NCBI RefSeq assembly: GCF_031844845.1
Contig: NZ_JAVRMB020000402.1
Coordinates: forward strand, 1-13,050
Origin: Endozoicomonas sp031844845
Lineage (GTDB): Bacteria; Pseudomonadota; Gammaproteobacteria; Pseudomonadales; Endozoicomonadaceae
Reading direction: 5' to 3'
DNA length: 13,050 nucleotides
Positions 6,667-13,050 of the stretch are shown here, piece by piece (the stretch's first letter is position 1; every line of letters begins with the position of its first letter). The notes beneath the pieces are model-generated. The model had not been told where the DNA came from. It made no database searches and worked only from the letters and a program-made list of their open reading frames with translations. Position numbers and translations under genes: made by a program.

Positions 6667-8022
6667 ATGACAACAATAGAAGCAAACTTTGACGGACTGG
6701 TCGGCCCTACCCACAACTACGCTGGCCTGTCCCGGGGAAATAAAGCCTCACTCCATCATGCTGGAAATACAGCAAACCCAAAACAGGCTGCACTGCAGGG
6801 TCTGGAAAAAATGAAAGCCCTCAGTGAAATGGGTTTTATTCAGGGTGTTTTAGCCCCCCAGGAGCGACCGGACATTGCCACGCTGAAAAGGCTGGGCTTT
6901 AGCGGTAGCGACACCCGAATCCTTTCTGACGCAGCCCAAAATATGCCCGCAGTACTGGCTGCCTGCTGCTCAGCCTCCAGCATGTGGACAGCCAATGCTG
7001 CCACCGTTTCTCCCAGTGCAGACTGTGCTGATGGCAAAGTACATTTCACCCCTGCTAATTTAATCAACAAGTTTCACCGTTCCATTGAACATGAAGTCAC
7101 AGGAAAAATACTTCAGGCGACGTTTAACAACCCTGACCACTTTGTTCATCATCAAGCCCTGCCATCCACCGAATACTTTGGCGACGAAGGAGCCGCAAAC
7201 CATACCCGTTTTTGTCAGGGGTATGGAGAACAGGGCGTCGAATTTTTTGTCTACGGTAAGGGGGCATTTAATCCACAGACTGCTTTTAATCAGCAAAGGG
7301 CATCGCCACAAAAATACCCGGCTCGCCAAAGCCTTGAAGCCAGTCAGGCTATCGCACGCTTACATCAGCTTAATCCGGATAAAATTGTATATGCGCAGCA
7401 AAACCCCGCTGTGATTGATCAGGGGGTCTTTCACAACGATGTTATTGCGGTTGGTAACCGCAACTTACTGTTCTGCCATGAACAGGCATTCCTGAATCAG
7501 GCATCGGTATATGATGCTTTAAAAAGGGCTTATGGAGAGCCAGATTTGCATATCGTTGAAGTAGCCGATAGCCAGGTCTCGGTATCGCAGGCTGTAGGAA
7601 CCTATTTGTTCAACAGTCAACTGCTCTCTATTGGAGACAGGACAATGATTGTTGTCCCTTCAGAGTGCGAGAAAGAGTCTGCGGTCTGGAACTACCTGCA
7701 AAGTCTGGTCAGCGATTCAGATTGTCCGATAACAGACCTCAAGGTCTTTGATCTCCGCCAGAGCATGAGCAACGGTGGGGGGCCAGCCTGCCTGCGATTA
7801 AGAGTGGTATTGAATAAGCAGGAACTGGCGGCTACCAACCAGAACTGCCTGATAAACGACCGTTTACTTTCAACGCTTAACGCCTGGGTCAATAAACACT
7901 ATCGTGATCAACTGTCCGACAAGGATCTGGCTGACCCACTGCTGTTGACCGAGTCCCGCACCGCTTTGGATGAGCTGACAGGCATTCTTAACCTGGGCTC
8001 TGTTTATCCATTTCAACAATAA
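6667..8022 (+). CDS. astB: N-succinylarginine dihydrolase AstB
   Basis: AstB hydrolyses N2-succinylarginine to N2-succinylornithine, CO2 and two ammonia, the second AST step. The 451-residue protein (E. coli 447) begins with the family signature EANFDGLVGPTHNYAGLS and has the catalytic triad in recognisable motifs: Glu 174 in FGDEGAANH, His 256 in GVFHNDVIAVGNRN and Cys 375 in SNGGGPACLRLRV. E. coli AstB uses Glu 174, His 248 and Cys 365, so all three are kept with small offsets. It starts 3 bases after the astD stop with no clear Shine-Dalgarno, so translational coupling to astD is likely. It is the last gene of the run: no astE or astC follows, and the next gene is on the other strand behind a hairpin. 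The enzymes for steps three (AstC) and five (AstE) must be encoded elsewhere if the pathway is complete. Confidence 0.97.
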   Translation: MTTIEANFDGLVGPTHNYAGLSRGNKASLHHAGNTANPKQAALQGLEKMKALSEMGFIQGVLAPQERPDIATLKRLGFSGSDTRILSDAAQNMPAVLAACCSASSMWTANAATVSPSADCADGKVHFTPANLINKFHRSIEHEVTGKILQATFNNPDHFVHHQALPSTEYFGDEGAANHTRFCQGYGEQGVEFFVYGKGAFNPQTAFNQQRASPQKYPARQSLEASQAIARLHQLNPDKIVYAQQNPAVIDQGVFHNDVIAVGNRNLLFCHEQAFLNQASVYDALKRAYGEPDLHIVEVADSQVSVSQAVGTYLFNSQLLSIGDRTMIVVPSECEKESAVWNYLQSLVSDSDCPITDLKVFDLRQSMSNGGGPACLRLRVVLNKQELAATNQNCLINDRLLSTLNAWVNKHYRDQLSDKDLADPLLLTESRTALDELTGILNLGSVYPFQQ

Positions 8023-8031
8023 CAGCAAATC

Positions 8032-8058
8032 AGGTGCATGCTGAATACCCATGCACCT
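8032..8058. terminator. Hairpin between convergent astB and the GST gene
   Basis: AGGTGCATG (8032-8040) pairs perfectly with CATGCACCT (8050-8058) across a 9-base loop. It starts 9 bases after the astB stop and lies 13 bases beyond the GST stop on the other strand. There is no strong T-tract on either side, only a mildly T-rich run on the minus-strand side. It may be a weak shared terminator or an mRNA 3' end stabiliser. Confidence 0.45.
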
Positions 8059-8071
8059 CGCTCTTCTGCCG

Positions 8072-8713
8072 CTATTTAGTACCCAGAAATTTTTTATCTT
8101 CCGCGATTCTATTCGCCACTGCTGGATGCTGAAGCAAACGCTCAACATAAGCGGCCAGTTTTGGATATTCCGCAGGTTCAACGTTTACCCCTGCGTGACC
8201 AAGATTAATAAAATTCGTCGCTATGGAAATATCTGCCATTTGCAGGTCCGGGCCAAATAAAAAATCAGCTTCCGGAGCTTGCGACTCCAGATACACAAAT
8301 GTTCCCGGCAGCTTACTTTCCAGAATTTCCTGCACTTTGGCTTCATCCACAGGTTGATTCATCATCTTTTTGGCAATACGTTCAAAAAATACCGTTCCCA
8401 GTACCGGCAGCATTACCGTATCGGCATACTCTTCAAACCAGCGTGCCCTGGCTTTTCCCGCAGGATCTTCGGGGTAAAGAGGTTGTTCGGGGTAACGATC
8501 CTCAAGGTATTCACAAATAACCGTAGAATCTGCCAGGGTAACCTTATCGTCCTCCCAGGCAGGAATTTTTCCCAGCGGGCTGATCTTTTCAAAACCTTCA
8601 GGTTTATTGAAAGGCATGACCGGAACAATTTCATGGTTAATTTTTTTTATTTCAAGAGCCAGTAATACCTTACGCACCATGGGTGATAATGGCACACCAT
8701 ACAGTTTGCTCAT
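8072..8713 (-). CDS. Glutathione S-transferase family protein
   Basis: This is a 213-residue cytosolic GST-fold protein. The thioredoxin-like N-terminal domain (about 1-77) has LYGVPLSPMVRKVLLAL with a candidate catalytic Ser 10, the cis-Pro turn GKIPAWEDD (Pro 51) and the glutathione gamma-glutamyl contact as ADSTVICEYLEDRYP (Asp 62-Ser 63, where most families have Glu-Ser). The all-helical C-terminal domain has the N-capping motif FGPDLQMADISIATNF (Asp 161). Such proteins conjugate or reduce electrophiles and peroxides with glutathione, but the substrate cannot be told from sequence. The start at 8713 has GAGGA 8 bases upstream. A run of eight A in the coding strand (8641-8648, codons 22-25) is a possible slippage point. 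It is divergent from roxA and convergent with astB, and appears to be a single-gene unit. Confidence 0.9.
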   Translation of the reverse strand: MSKLYGVPLSPMVRKVLLALEIKKINHEIVPVMPFNKPEGFEKISPLGKIPAWEDDKVTLADSTVICEYLEDRYPEQPLYPEDPAGKARARWFEEYADTVMLPVLGTVFFERIAKKMMNQPVDEAKVQEILESKLPGTFVYLESQAPEADFLFGPDLQMADISIATNFINLGHAGVNVEPAEYPKLAAYVERLLQHPAVANRIAEDKKFLGTK

Positions 8714-8756
8714 GGTTATTTCCTCTATGATAAGTTCGCATCATAATCCAAAGCCT

Positions 8757-8784
8757 ATCCTACCTTCCATGGTCGCCTTTGCAA
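8757..8784 (-). promoter_or_regulatory. Weak candidate promoter for the GST gene
   Basis: On the minus strand TTGCAA (8784-8779) and TAGGAT (8762-8757) are 16 bases apart and about 44 bases before the GST start. Both boxes match the sigma-70 consensus at four of six positions. The 125-bp gap 8714-8838 must hold promoters for both divergent genes, but I see no clear one for roxA. Confidence 0.2.
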
Positions 8785-8838
8785 TATTAAGAAAACCAGA
8801 GCATGATTTCCCTGCCTTATTAAACGAGCCACTGAGCA

Positions 8839-9984
8839 ATGAGCAAAGCACTGAAAAATCTCATTCCAGCTAACTTCCTCAGTGAATACTGGCAAAAAAA
8901 ACCTCTGCGGATTCGTCAGGCCATACCCGACTTCAAACCGCCTGTTTCAGCGGATGAACTTGCTGGTCTATCACTGGAAGAAGAGGTCGAATCCAGGCTG
9001 ATCCTTGAACAAGGGGATACCCCCTGGGAGTTACGCCACGGGCCTTTTACTGAGGAGACATTCAGCACTCTTCCGGAAAACCACTGGACACTGCTGGTTC
9101 AGGCTGTTGACCACTGGGTTCCGGAAATTCATGAGCTACTCGAATACTTTCGGTTTCTGCCCAGCTGGCGCCTGGAAGATATTATGATCAGTTATGCTAC
9201 TGATGGCGGCAACGTAGGACCTCATTACGATCAGTTTGATGTTTTTCTGATTCAGGCAGAAGGCAAACGACAATGGCAGCTTGGTCCGGTCTACAATGAA
9301 AAATCCCCTACCATGGACAACACACCATTACACATTCTTTCCGGGTTTGAGGTTCTGGAAGACTTTGTGCTCGAGCCCGGTGATATGCTCTATCTCCCAC
9401 CGGGAGTGGGTCATCATGGTGTAGCACAGGGAGAATGTATGACGATCTCCGTTGGCTTACGTGCGCCCAGCCACCGGGATATTCTGATGCAGTTTACCGA
9501 CTTTGTAACGGATCAACTCAGTGAAAGCCTCCGCTACTCTGATGCCGATCAACAACCGGTGAGTGATCCGGGTAAAATTGATGAACAGGCGATAGATAGA
9601 GTTCAGACTATTCTGCGCCACTATATAGAAGACAAAGAACTTATAGCTCATTGGTTTGGCTCAGCCATGACTCAGCCCAAACACCCTCAACCCATTGATG
9701 AAGAGGCTATTGATCAATGGTCAGCTCTGATTTCTGAGTTTGGTTTCTGTAACCTTAGAATCAGCGAAGGTTCCAGGCTGGCTTTTTATCAAGGCAGCCA
9801 ATCCTTTGTCTTTGCCAATGGTGAATGCTATCCCTGCGCAAATGAACAACTACTTACATTGGCCAAAAAACTCTGCGGTCAGCAATATCTTCAGCCTGAA
9901 GAATGGATTAGCTGCAAAGGTAAGGAATGCCAGCAATGGTTAATAGAGCTAGTAAAGAACGGAATAATATACTTGGAAGAGTGA
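8839..9984 (+). CDS. roxA: Ribosomal protein uL16 arginine hydroxylase RoxA/YcfD (JmjC/cupin-4 oxygenase)
   Basis: RoxA is an Fe(II)- and 2-oxoglutarate-dependent oxygenase that in E. coli hydroxylates Arg 81 of ribosomal protein uL16. The 381-residue protein (YcfD 373) opens with NFLSEYWQKKPLRIRQAIP, the usual entry of the family. Its cupin core carries the iron triad: His 129 and Asp 131 in GPHYDQFDVFLIQ, and His 192 in LPPGVGHH (E. coli His 125, Asp 127 and His 187). A LEPGDMLYLPPGV strand and SVGLRAPSHRD follow, then the dimerisation and winged-helix C-terminal part. A TGA six bases upstream in frame fixes the start at 8839. The Shine-Dalgarno is poor. A run of eight A lies at codons 19-21 (8894-8901). 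It stands alone on the plus strand, divergent from the GST gene. Substrate assignment rests on family membership. Confidence 0.92.
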   Translation: MSKALKNLIPANFLSEYWQKKPLRIRQAIPDFKPPVSADELAGLSLEEEVESRLILEQGDTPWELRHGPFTEETFSTLPENHWTLLVQAVDHWVPEIHELLEYFRFLPSWRLEDIMISYATDGGNVGPHYDQFDVFLIQAEGKRQWQLGPVYNEKSPTMDNTPLHILSGFEVLEDFVLEPGDMLYLPPGVGHHGVAQGECMTISVGLRAPSHRDILMQFTDFVTDQLSESLRYSDADQQPVSDPGKIDEQAIDRVQTILRHYIEDKELIAHWFGSAMTQPKHPQPIDEEAIDQWSALISEFGFCNLRISEGSRLAFYQGSQSFVFANGECYPCANEQLLTLAKKLCGQQYLQPEEWISCKGKECQQWLIELVKNGIIYLEE

Positions 9985-9988
9985 TGCG

Positions 9989-10035
9989 ATTAGCGATGGA
10001 GAGCAGACTACTTCCCATCGCCAACCATCGCTAAT
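9989..10035. terminator. Nested inverted repeats between convergent roxA and the 691-aa gene
   Basis: ATTAGCGATGG (9989-9999) is perfectly complementary to CCATCGCTAAT (10025-10035), with 25 bases between. Within the loop a second right arm, CCATCGC (10015-10021), can pair with the same left arm. The right outer arm covers the stop codon of the minus-strand gene (10031-10033), and the left arm lies 4 bases after the roxA stop. This is probably a bidirectional terminator. The T-tract is only three bases on the plus side, so rho-independent action is uncertain. Confidence 0.5.
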
Positions 10036-12106
10036 TTGTAGTAACCAAACTAAAATGGCCATTTTCAGATCGGATTCCTACTTCATTGCCGCTAGACATT
10101 GGTACGCCTAACTCAGAGAGCAGGGCTTCATACATAAATTGGGCCAAAGTTCCTAACTCAACAGCATATGGATTATCGTCACCGTCGGTAATCAAAGGCT
10201 TAAGGTATAATAAATCAGCAAGGTCATCGGAGGATTTGCCAGAGAACTCACCATTAGCTATAACAACATTGAAAATTCGTGAAACTATATCAGCTGATCC
10301 ATCGTTTTCTTTTAACTTTTGAACTACTGTTTGCCAAGCTTCCGTTTCAGTGTTTACGTTCTGATACTTTTCCACAGCACTTTCAATTGCGGATGTTATG
10401 TTTAAAGCAATAGCATCACTTTTAATCATCTCACACACGTCTGCTTTGGAAGCCGTTTCGCTGCTAATCCATTTATTTTCACCGGTTACATAAGCAAAAA
10501 GAGCTCGAAACAGACCGGCACCATCATGTTCAACTGCTACGTTTATCAGTAGTGGGAGAGGTACGTGTTGCTGCATTGTTTCTACCAATGCCTCAAATGT
10601 TGGCATTCGAACGTCCTTTTTCAAGGCATCAAAAACTCCCACATTCGCCTTGCCCTTCACCGCTTCATAAGCAGATTTTGGAATCAGACTTTTAGGTTCC
10701 ATAAACATTTTTACAACTTGATCTGGTGTCATATAGCTCCATAACTCCTGTTCTTTGAAGGAACGTACCTGATCAGCAGACATATCTAAAAGGCTGGTTC
10801 CAGTTGGAGGAACTCGTGGTTTATTACTGCCAGGAACAGGCTGAGAGTCAGGCTTGCTATTTTTGGGTTGCCCCTTTCTTGCTGAATTTCGTTTCTGGAG
10901 CCACTTTTGAAAATGTTCATTAGACGGAGCTTTTGGCGGATTCCTTGACGGCTTACCCCCATCAGAATTCGGTCCATCCTCCTCAGGTTTGTTAGCGCCT
11001 CCTTCCCAGTTGGAATAAGGTATCGCTGAGAGAGTCTTCTTTAAATCCTGAGCTAATAGTTTATCGTTACCCTCATTTTCTTCGGTGTATTCAGAAGCAT
11101 CATTTCTCAAAACTCCCTTCCGCTGTGCTTGAGCATTCTCAATATTTTTCTGGAGTTCTAACTCTTCAGGACCTAATGTCTGCGGATTAACTTCTGAACT
11201 TTCATCATCCACTTTTCCGTCATAAAACTCACCCGTATTAGTAATTTTTAATTCACTTTGTTTCGTGCTATCAGGTGAGCTACTTTTTTCTTGTGTTTTT
11301 TCTACTGGACGTGAATCACTTGAATCAAAGTGCAATTCTATTCGTGGAAATTTCAAAAGTTTAAAACTGGACTCAAAGGTTTCCTTTGCTTTATCATCCA
11401 CTTGTTGTAAAAGGGGGGGGGTCTGACTCTCACAACTTGATATTTTTTCTTCATACATGCCTTTTATCATGTATCCAGGATTTTCAGGTCTTTGTTCCAT
11501 AGTCTCTTTAGTTAGCGCCATAGCTATACCCAACAATCCTTTTAACTCCCCTGGATCTATATCTTTTAATTTAAAGGGAATTAATTGAATCGAACTGCCA
11601 TCTCGAGTAGTGACAGTAACCTTTAGATCAGACGCATCTCTTTCAAAGCTCTTTAATTCACGCCTTATAGTTTTCAGCTTTGCCTTATACGCTTTAGCCA
11701 TTTTCTTCGAGTCAAGACCAGAATCGACTTCACCTACAAAGGATTGCAGTTCTGAAAATGCATATTCCGAGGCATTTAGATAGGTATCTTTAGCCTGTTC
11801 TTTATAGCTTCTCGCCAACGTCTGATCAGACAAAATTGCATTTAGTTGTTCTTCAGGCCTTTTAACCATTGAGTCAACATCTTTTGTTCCAAGGACAGCT
11901 TTGGCTTCAGCGGGTTTAACATTTTCTGTTAATTCACTGGATGCAGCCTGCCCACCTTCACTTATTGGAATTGATGGCTCTACAGCATCTACAGTATCTA
12001 CTTTGCGGCTCCCTGCCTTACCCGCAGTCTTTTCCGGCTCAAACGGGCTGGCGTTTTGCCCCAGGGCCGCAGAATTAACAGAGTCATTATTCGGCACTAA
12101 TGGCAT
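10031..12106 (-). CDS. Unknown 691-aa protein, effector-like, with a poly-C tract
   Basis: I do not recognise this protein. It has no membrane segment and no hydrophobic signal peptide. The first 75 residues are Ser/Asn/Ala-rich and polar (MPLVPNNDSVNSAALGQNAS), a composition often seen at the start of type III secreted proteins. A Lys/Glu-rich helical block (about 105-160) is coiled-coil-like. Residues about 165-260 look folded (TVTTRDGSSIQLIPFKLKD). Residues about 265-435 are a long disordered Pro/Ser/Lys/Glu linker. From about 440 to 675 a helical globular domain begins LLDMSADQVRSFKEQELWSY and runs through HVPLPLLINVAVEHDGAGLF to LGTLAQFMYEALLSELGVP. The start at 12106 has AGGA about 8 bases upstream. 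Nine consecutive C in the coding strand (11421-11413) encode Thr-Pro-Pro from residue 229, and a one-base slip would truncate the protein there. The gene is more AT-rich than its roxA neighbour, suggesting acquisition. An effector role is inference only. Confidence 0.7.
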   Translation of the reverse strand: MPLVPNNDSVNSAALGQNASPFEPEKTAGKAGSRKVDTVDAVEPSIPISEGGQAASSELTENVKPAEAKAVLGTKDVDSMVKRPEEQLNAILSDQTLARSYKEQAKDTYLNASEYAFSELQSFVGEVDSGLDSKKMAKAYKAKLKTIRRELKSFERDASDLKVTVTTRDGSSIQLIPFKLKDIDPGELKGLLGIAMALTKETMEQRPENPGYMIKGMYEEKISSCESQTPPLLQQVDDKAKETFESSFKLLKFPRIELHFDSSDSRPVEKTQEKSSSPDSTKQSELKITNTGEFYDGKVDDESSEVNPQTLGPEELELQKNIENAQAQRKGVLRNDASEYTEENEGNDKLLAQDLKKTLSAIPYSNWEGGANKPEEDGPNSDGGKPSRNPPKAPSNEHFQKWLQKRNSARKGQPKNSKPDSQPVPGSNKPRVPPTGTSLLDMSADQVRSFKEQELWSYMTPDQVVKMFMEPKSLIPKSAYEAVKGKANVGVFDALKKDVRMPTFEALVETMQQHVPLPLLINVAVEHDGAGLFRALFAYVTGENKWISSETASKADVCEMIKSDAIALNITSAIESAVEKYQNVNTETEAWQTVVQKLKENDGSADIVSRIFNVVIANGEFSGKSSDDLADLLYLKPLITDGDDNPYAVELGTLAQFMYEALLSELGVPMSSGNEVGIRSENGHFSLVTTN
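11413..11421 (-). repeat. Homopolymer of nine C in the coding strand of the 691-aa gene
   Basis: The plus strand shows nine G in a row, read as C on the coding strand within codons 229-232 (ACC CCC CCC CTT). It is by far the longest G/C run in the window and sits in an AT-rich gene. Tracts of this type act as phase-variation switches by slipped-strand mispairing in other bacteria. Here the frame given is open (ON). Confidence 0.7.
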
Positions 12107-12172
12107 GATAAATTCCTTTTAAAAATAATTCCGTCTATTAAATCAAATAATTAATAATCAAAATCAAAATCA

Positions 12173-12188
12173 ATTTATTTAAATAAAT
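12173..12188. repeat. Perfect 16-bp AT palindrome
   Basis: ATTTATTTAAATAAAT reads the same on both strands. It touches a candidate -10 box of the 691-aa gene (12189-12194), so a dimeric regulator bound here would cover the promoter. The pure A/T composition in AT-rich DNA makes chance possible. Confidence 0.4.
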
Positions 12189-12218
12189 ATAGTATTAAAG
12201 TAATCCATAAAAAACCAA
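12189..12218 (-). promoter_or_regulatory. Candidate promoter of the 691-aa gene
   Basis: On the minus strand TTGGTT (12218-12213) and TACTAT (12194-12189) are 18 bases apart, about 83 bases upstream of the start codon. The boxes match only in part, and the surrounding DNA offers many similar matches, so this is weak. Confidence 0.2.
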
Positions 12219-12460
12219 AAGAATCAAATCTTAATATTGATATATTTTTGACACAAATAATAAAAAAACAAAAAACAAGTCAAGAATGTGACAACCATCT
12301 ATTAAAACACTTGAGATCCGACATCCAAAGCAGTTAATACTTGATAATTAAAAAAATAAAGACATATTTTTATAAAGCAGTGAATAATTATTAGATAATA
12401 CAAATCATCATAATAATGAGTGCTCGCCTCAATGTAGTAATTCCGTATTCAGGTGGCCAT

Positions 12461-13050
12461 ATGATTATCTTACTTATCAAAAGATTATTAATACTATTTA
12501 TTCTAATTTCGGCCAGCTGGTTTGGGCTTAAATTTTATGCTGAAAGCGAGATCACTGAAAAACTTAATAAATTCGTATTATTAGCATCCTCTCAGGCCAT
12601 TATCCGGTTTGAAGCGACCACAGTTCATGTAACCGGAAAAATATCTTTATCCAACGTTGAAATCACACCAATAAACATTTCTGAAGATCCCTTTTATGCA
12701 GAACGTGTTTCAGTGATTTTTCCAGATACCTTTGAGATGATAAAATTGATGTACAACGTAGATATGGGTAATGATTTTGAATTACCAAAGTCACTACGAT
12801 TTCAATTTGATGGTATCAATGATCCGCTTATGGATATCCAGGGCATTTACGCTGATGCCATTGATGACTTGAACAACCTGCTAAGAGAGCAATTAAGCCA
12901 TATTAGTGACCCGGTATGCGGTGAGGACTATATTATCGGTCCGAAAGAATTTAGCGAAATGGGATTTAATCATTTGATCACCGGTTTTTTCTGGGAATAC
13001 AACTACACGCCTGGTAACCAGAAGCCAGGTCTTAACTTTGGGGTTAATGC
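12461..13050 (+). CDS. Membrane-anchored protein of unknown function (3' end beyond the window)
   Basis: The frame from ATG 12461 is open to the right edge (196 codons). Residues 1-24 are a strongly hydrophobic segment with Lys-Arg near the N-terminus (MIILLIKRLLILFILISASW), an uncleaved anchor or signal peptide placing the rest in the periplasm. The next part is beta-rich (TTVHVTGKISLSNVEITP, about 53-70, and ERVSVIFPDTF, about 81-91), faintly like the strand repeats of AsmA/DUF748-type proteins, and is followed by a helix (about 128-148) and a Cys at 153 before IIGPKEFSEMGFN. I do not recognise the family. AGGTGG lies 4 bases before the ATG and decides this start. An in-frame ATG at 12416 lacks a ribosome site and would put charged residues before the anchor. 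The gene is divergent from the 691-aa gene. Confidence 0.75.
   Translation, partial: MIILLIKRLLILFILISASWFGLKFYAESEITEKLNKFVLLASSQAIIRFEATTVHVTGKISLSNVEITPINISEDPFYAERVSVIFPDTFEMIKLMYNVDMGNDFELPKSLRFQFDGINDPLMDIQGIYADAIDDLNNLLREQLSHISDPVCGEDYIIGPKEFSEMGFNHLITGFFWEYNYTPGNQKPGLNFGVN

Larger units (their letters stand above)
12107..12460. other. Very AT-rich divergent intergenic region
   Basis: These 354 bases between the divergent 691-aa gene and the last gene hold no open frame that I can support. The DNA is mostly A/T with repeated AATCAAAA-type runs. It contains a perfect 16-bp palindrome, ATTTATTTAAATAAAT (12173-12188). Such DNA is a typical binding target of H-NS-like silencers and is typical of horizontally gained genes; that is inference. 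Promoters for both flanking genes should lie here. Confidence 0.6.

Noticed and set aside
8032..8058. Riboswitch or small RNA between astB and the GST gene
   Set aside because: The gap is only 49 bases and holds one simple hairpin between convergent genes, better explained as a terminator.
12416..12460. Upstream in-frame start of the last gene at 12416
   Set aside because: It has no Shine-Dalgarno, whereas ATG 12461 has AGGTGG and directly begins the membrane anchor.

Overview
The window looks like a chromosomal segment of a marine gammaproteobacterium of the Oceanospirillales type, possibly Endozoicomonas-like. That placement is an inference. It rests on typical gammaproteobacterial housekeeping families (WaaG/WaaP, AstA/AstD/AstB, RoxA) lying between large proteins I cannot assign to any family, with moderate GC in the metabolic genes and strongly AT-rich DNA near the right end. 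No RNA gene, insertion sequence or CRISPR array was seen.

Left part (1-2536): two minus-strand genes of lipopolysaccharide inner-core assembly, waaG then waaP, abut exactly (TGA|ATG). waaP runs off the left edge. Upstream of waaG are about 650 bases without an intact gene. They hold the 3' remnant of a UDP-glucuronate-4-epimerase-like sugar-nucleotide gene (plus strand) and a short unexplained open frame, which suggests a rearranged edge of a surface-polysaccharide locus. Next is a minus-strand 425-residue protein with two hydrophobic blocks and a possible degenerate J-domain-like C-terminus.

Middle (3815-8071): a plus-strand run astA-astD-astB encodes three of the five enzymes of the arginine succinyltransferase pathway (arginine to glutamate, ammonia and succinate). 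astC and astE are not adjacent. The region before astA carries a 10-bp inverted repeat and a 15-bp sequence that recurs exactly in the astA-astD gap, where it belongs to a three-copy 18-bp tandem repeat. A hairpin separates astB from a convergent glutathione S-transferase gene.

Right part (8072-13050): the GST gene (minus) and a roxA/ycfD-type ribosomal-oxygenase gene (plus) diverge from a 125-bp gap. roxA converges on a 691-residue protein of unknown function (minus), with nested inverted repeats between them. The 691-residue gene is effector-like in composition and contains a run of nine C in its coding strand, a possible slippage switch. It is divergent, across about 350 bases of very AT-rich DNA, from a membrane-anchored protein of unknown function that runs off the right edge. 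The most unusual material is the 691-residue gene with its homopolymer and AT-rich upstream region, and the repeat set around the ast genes.
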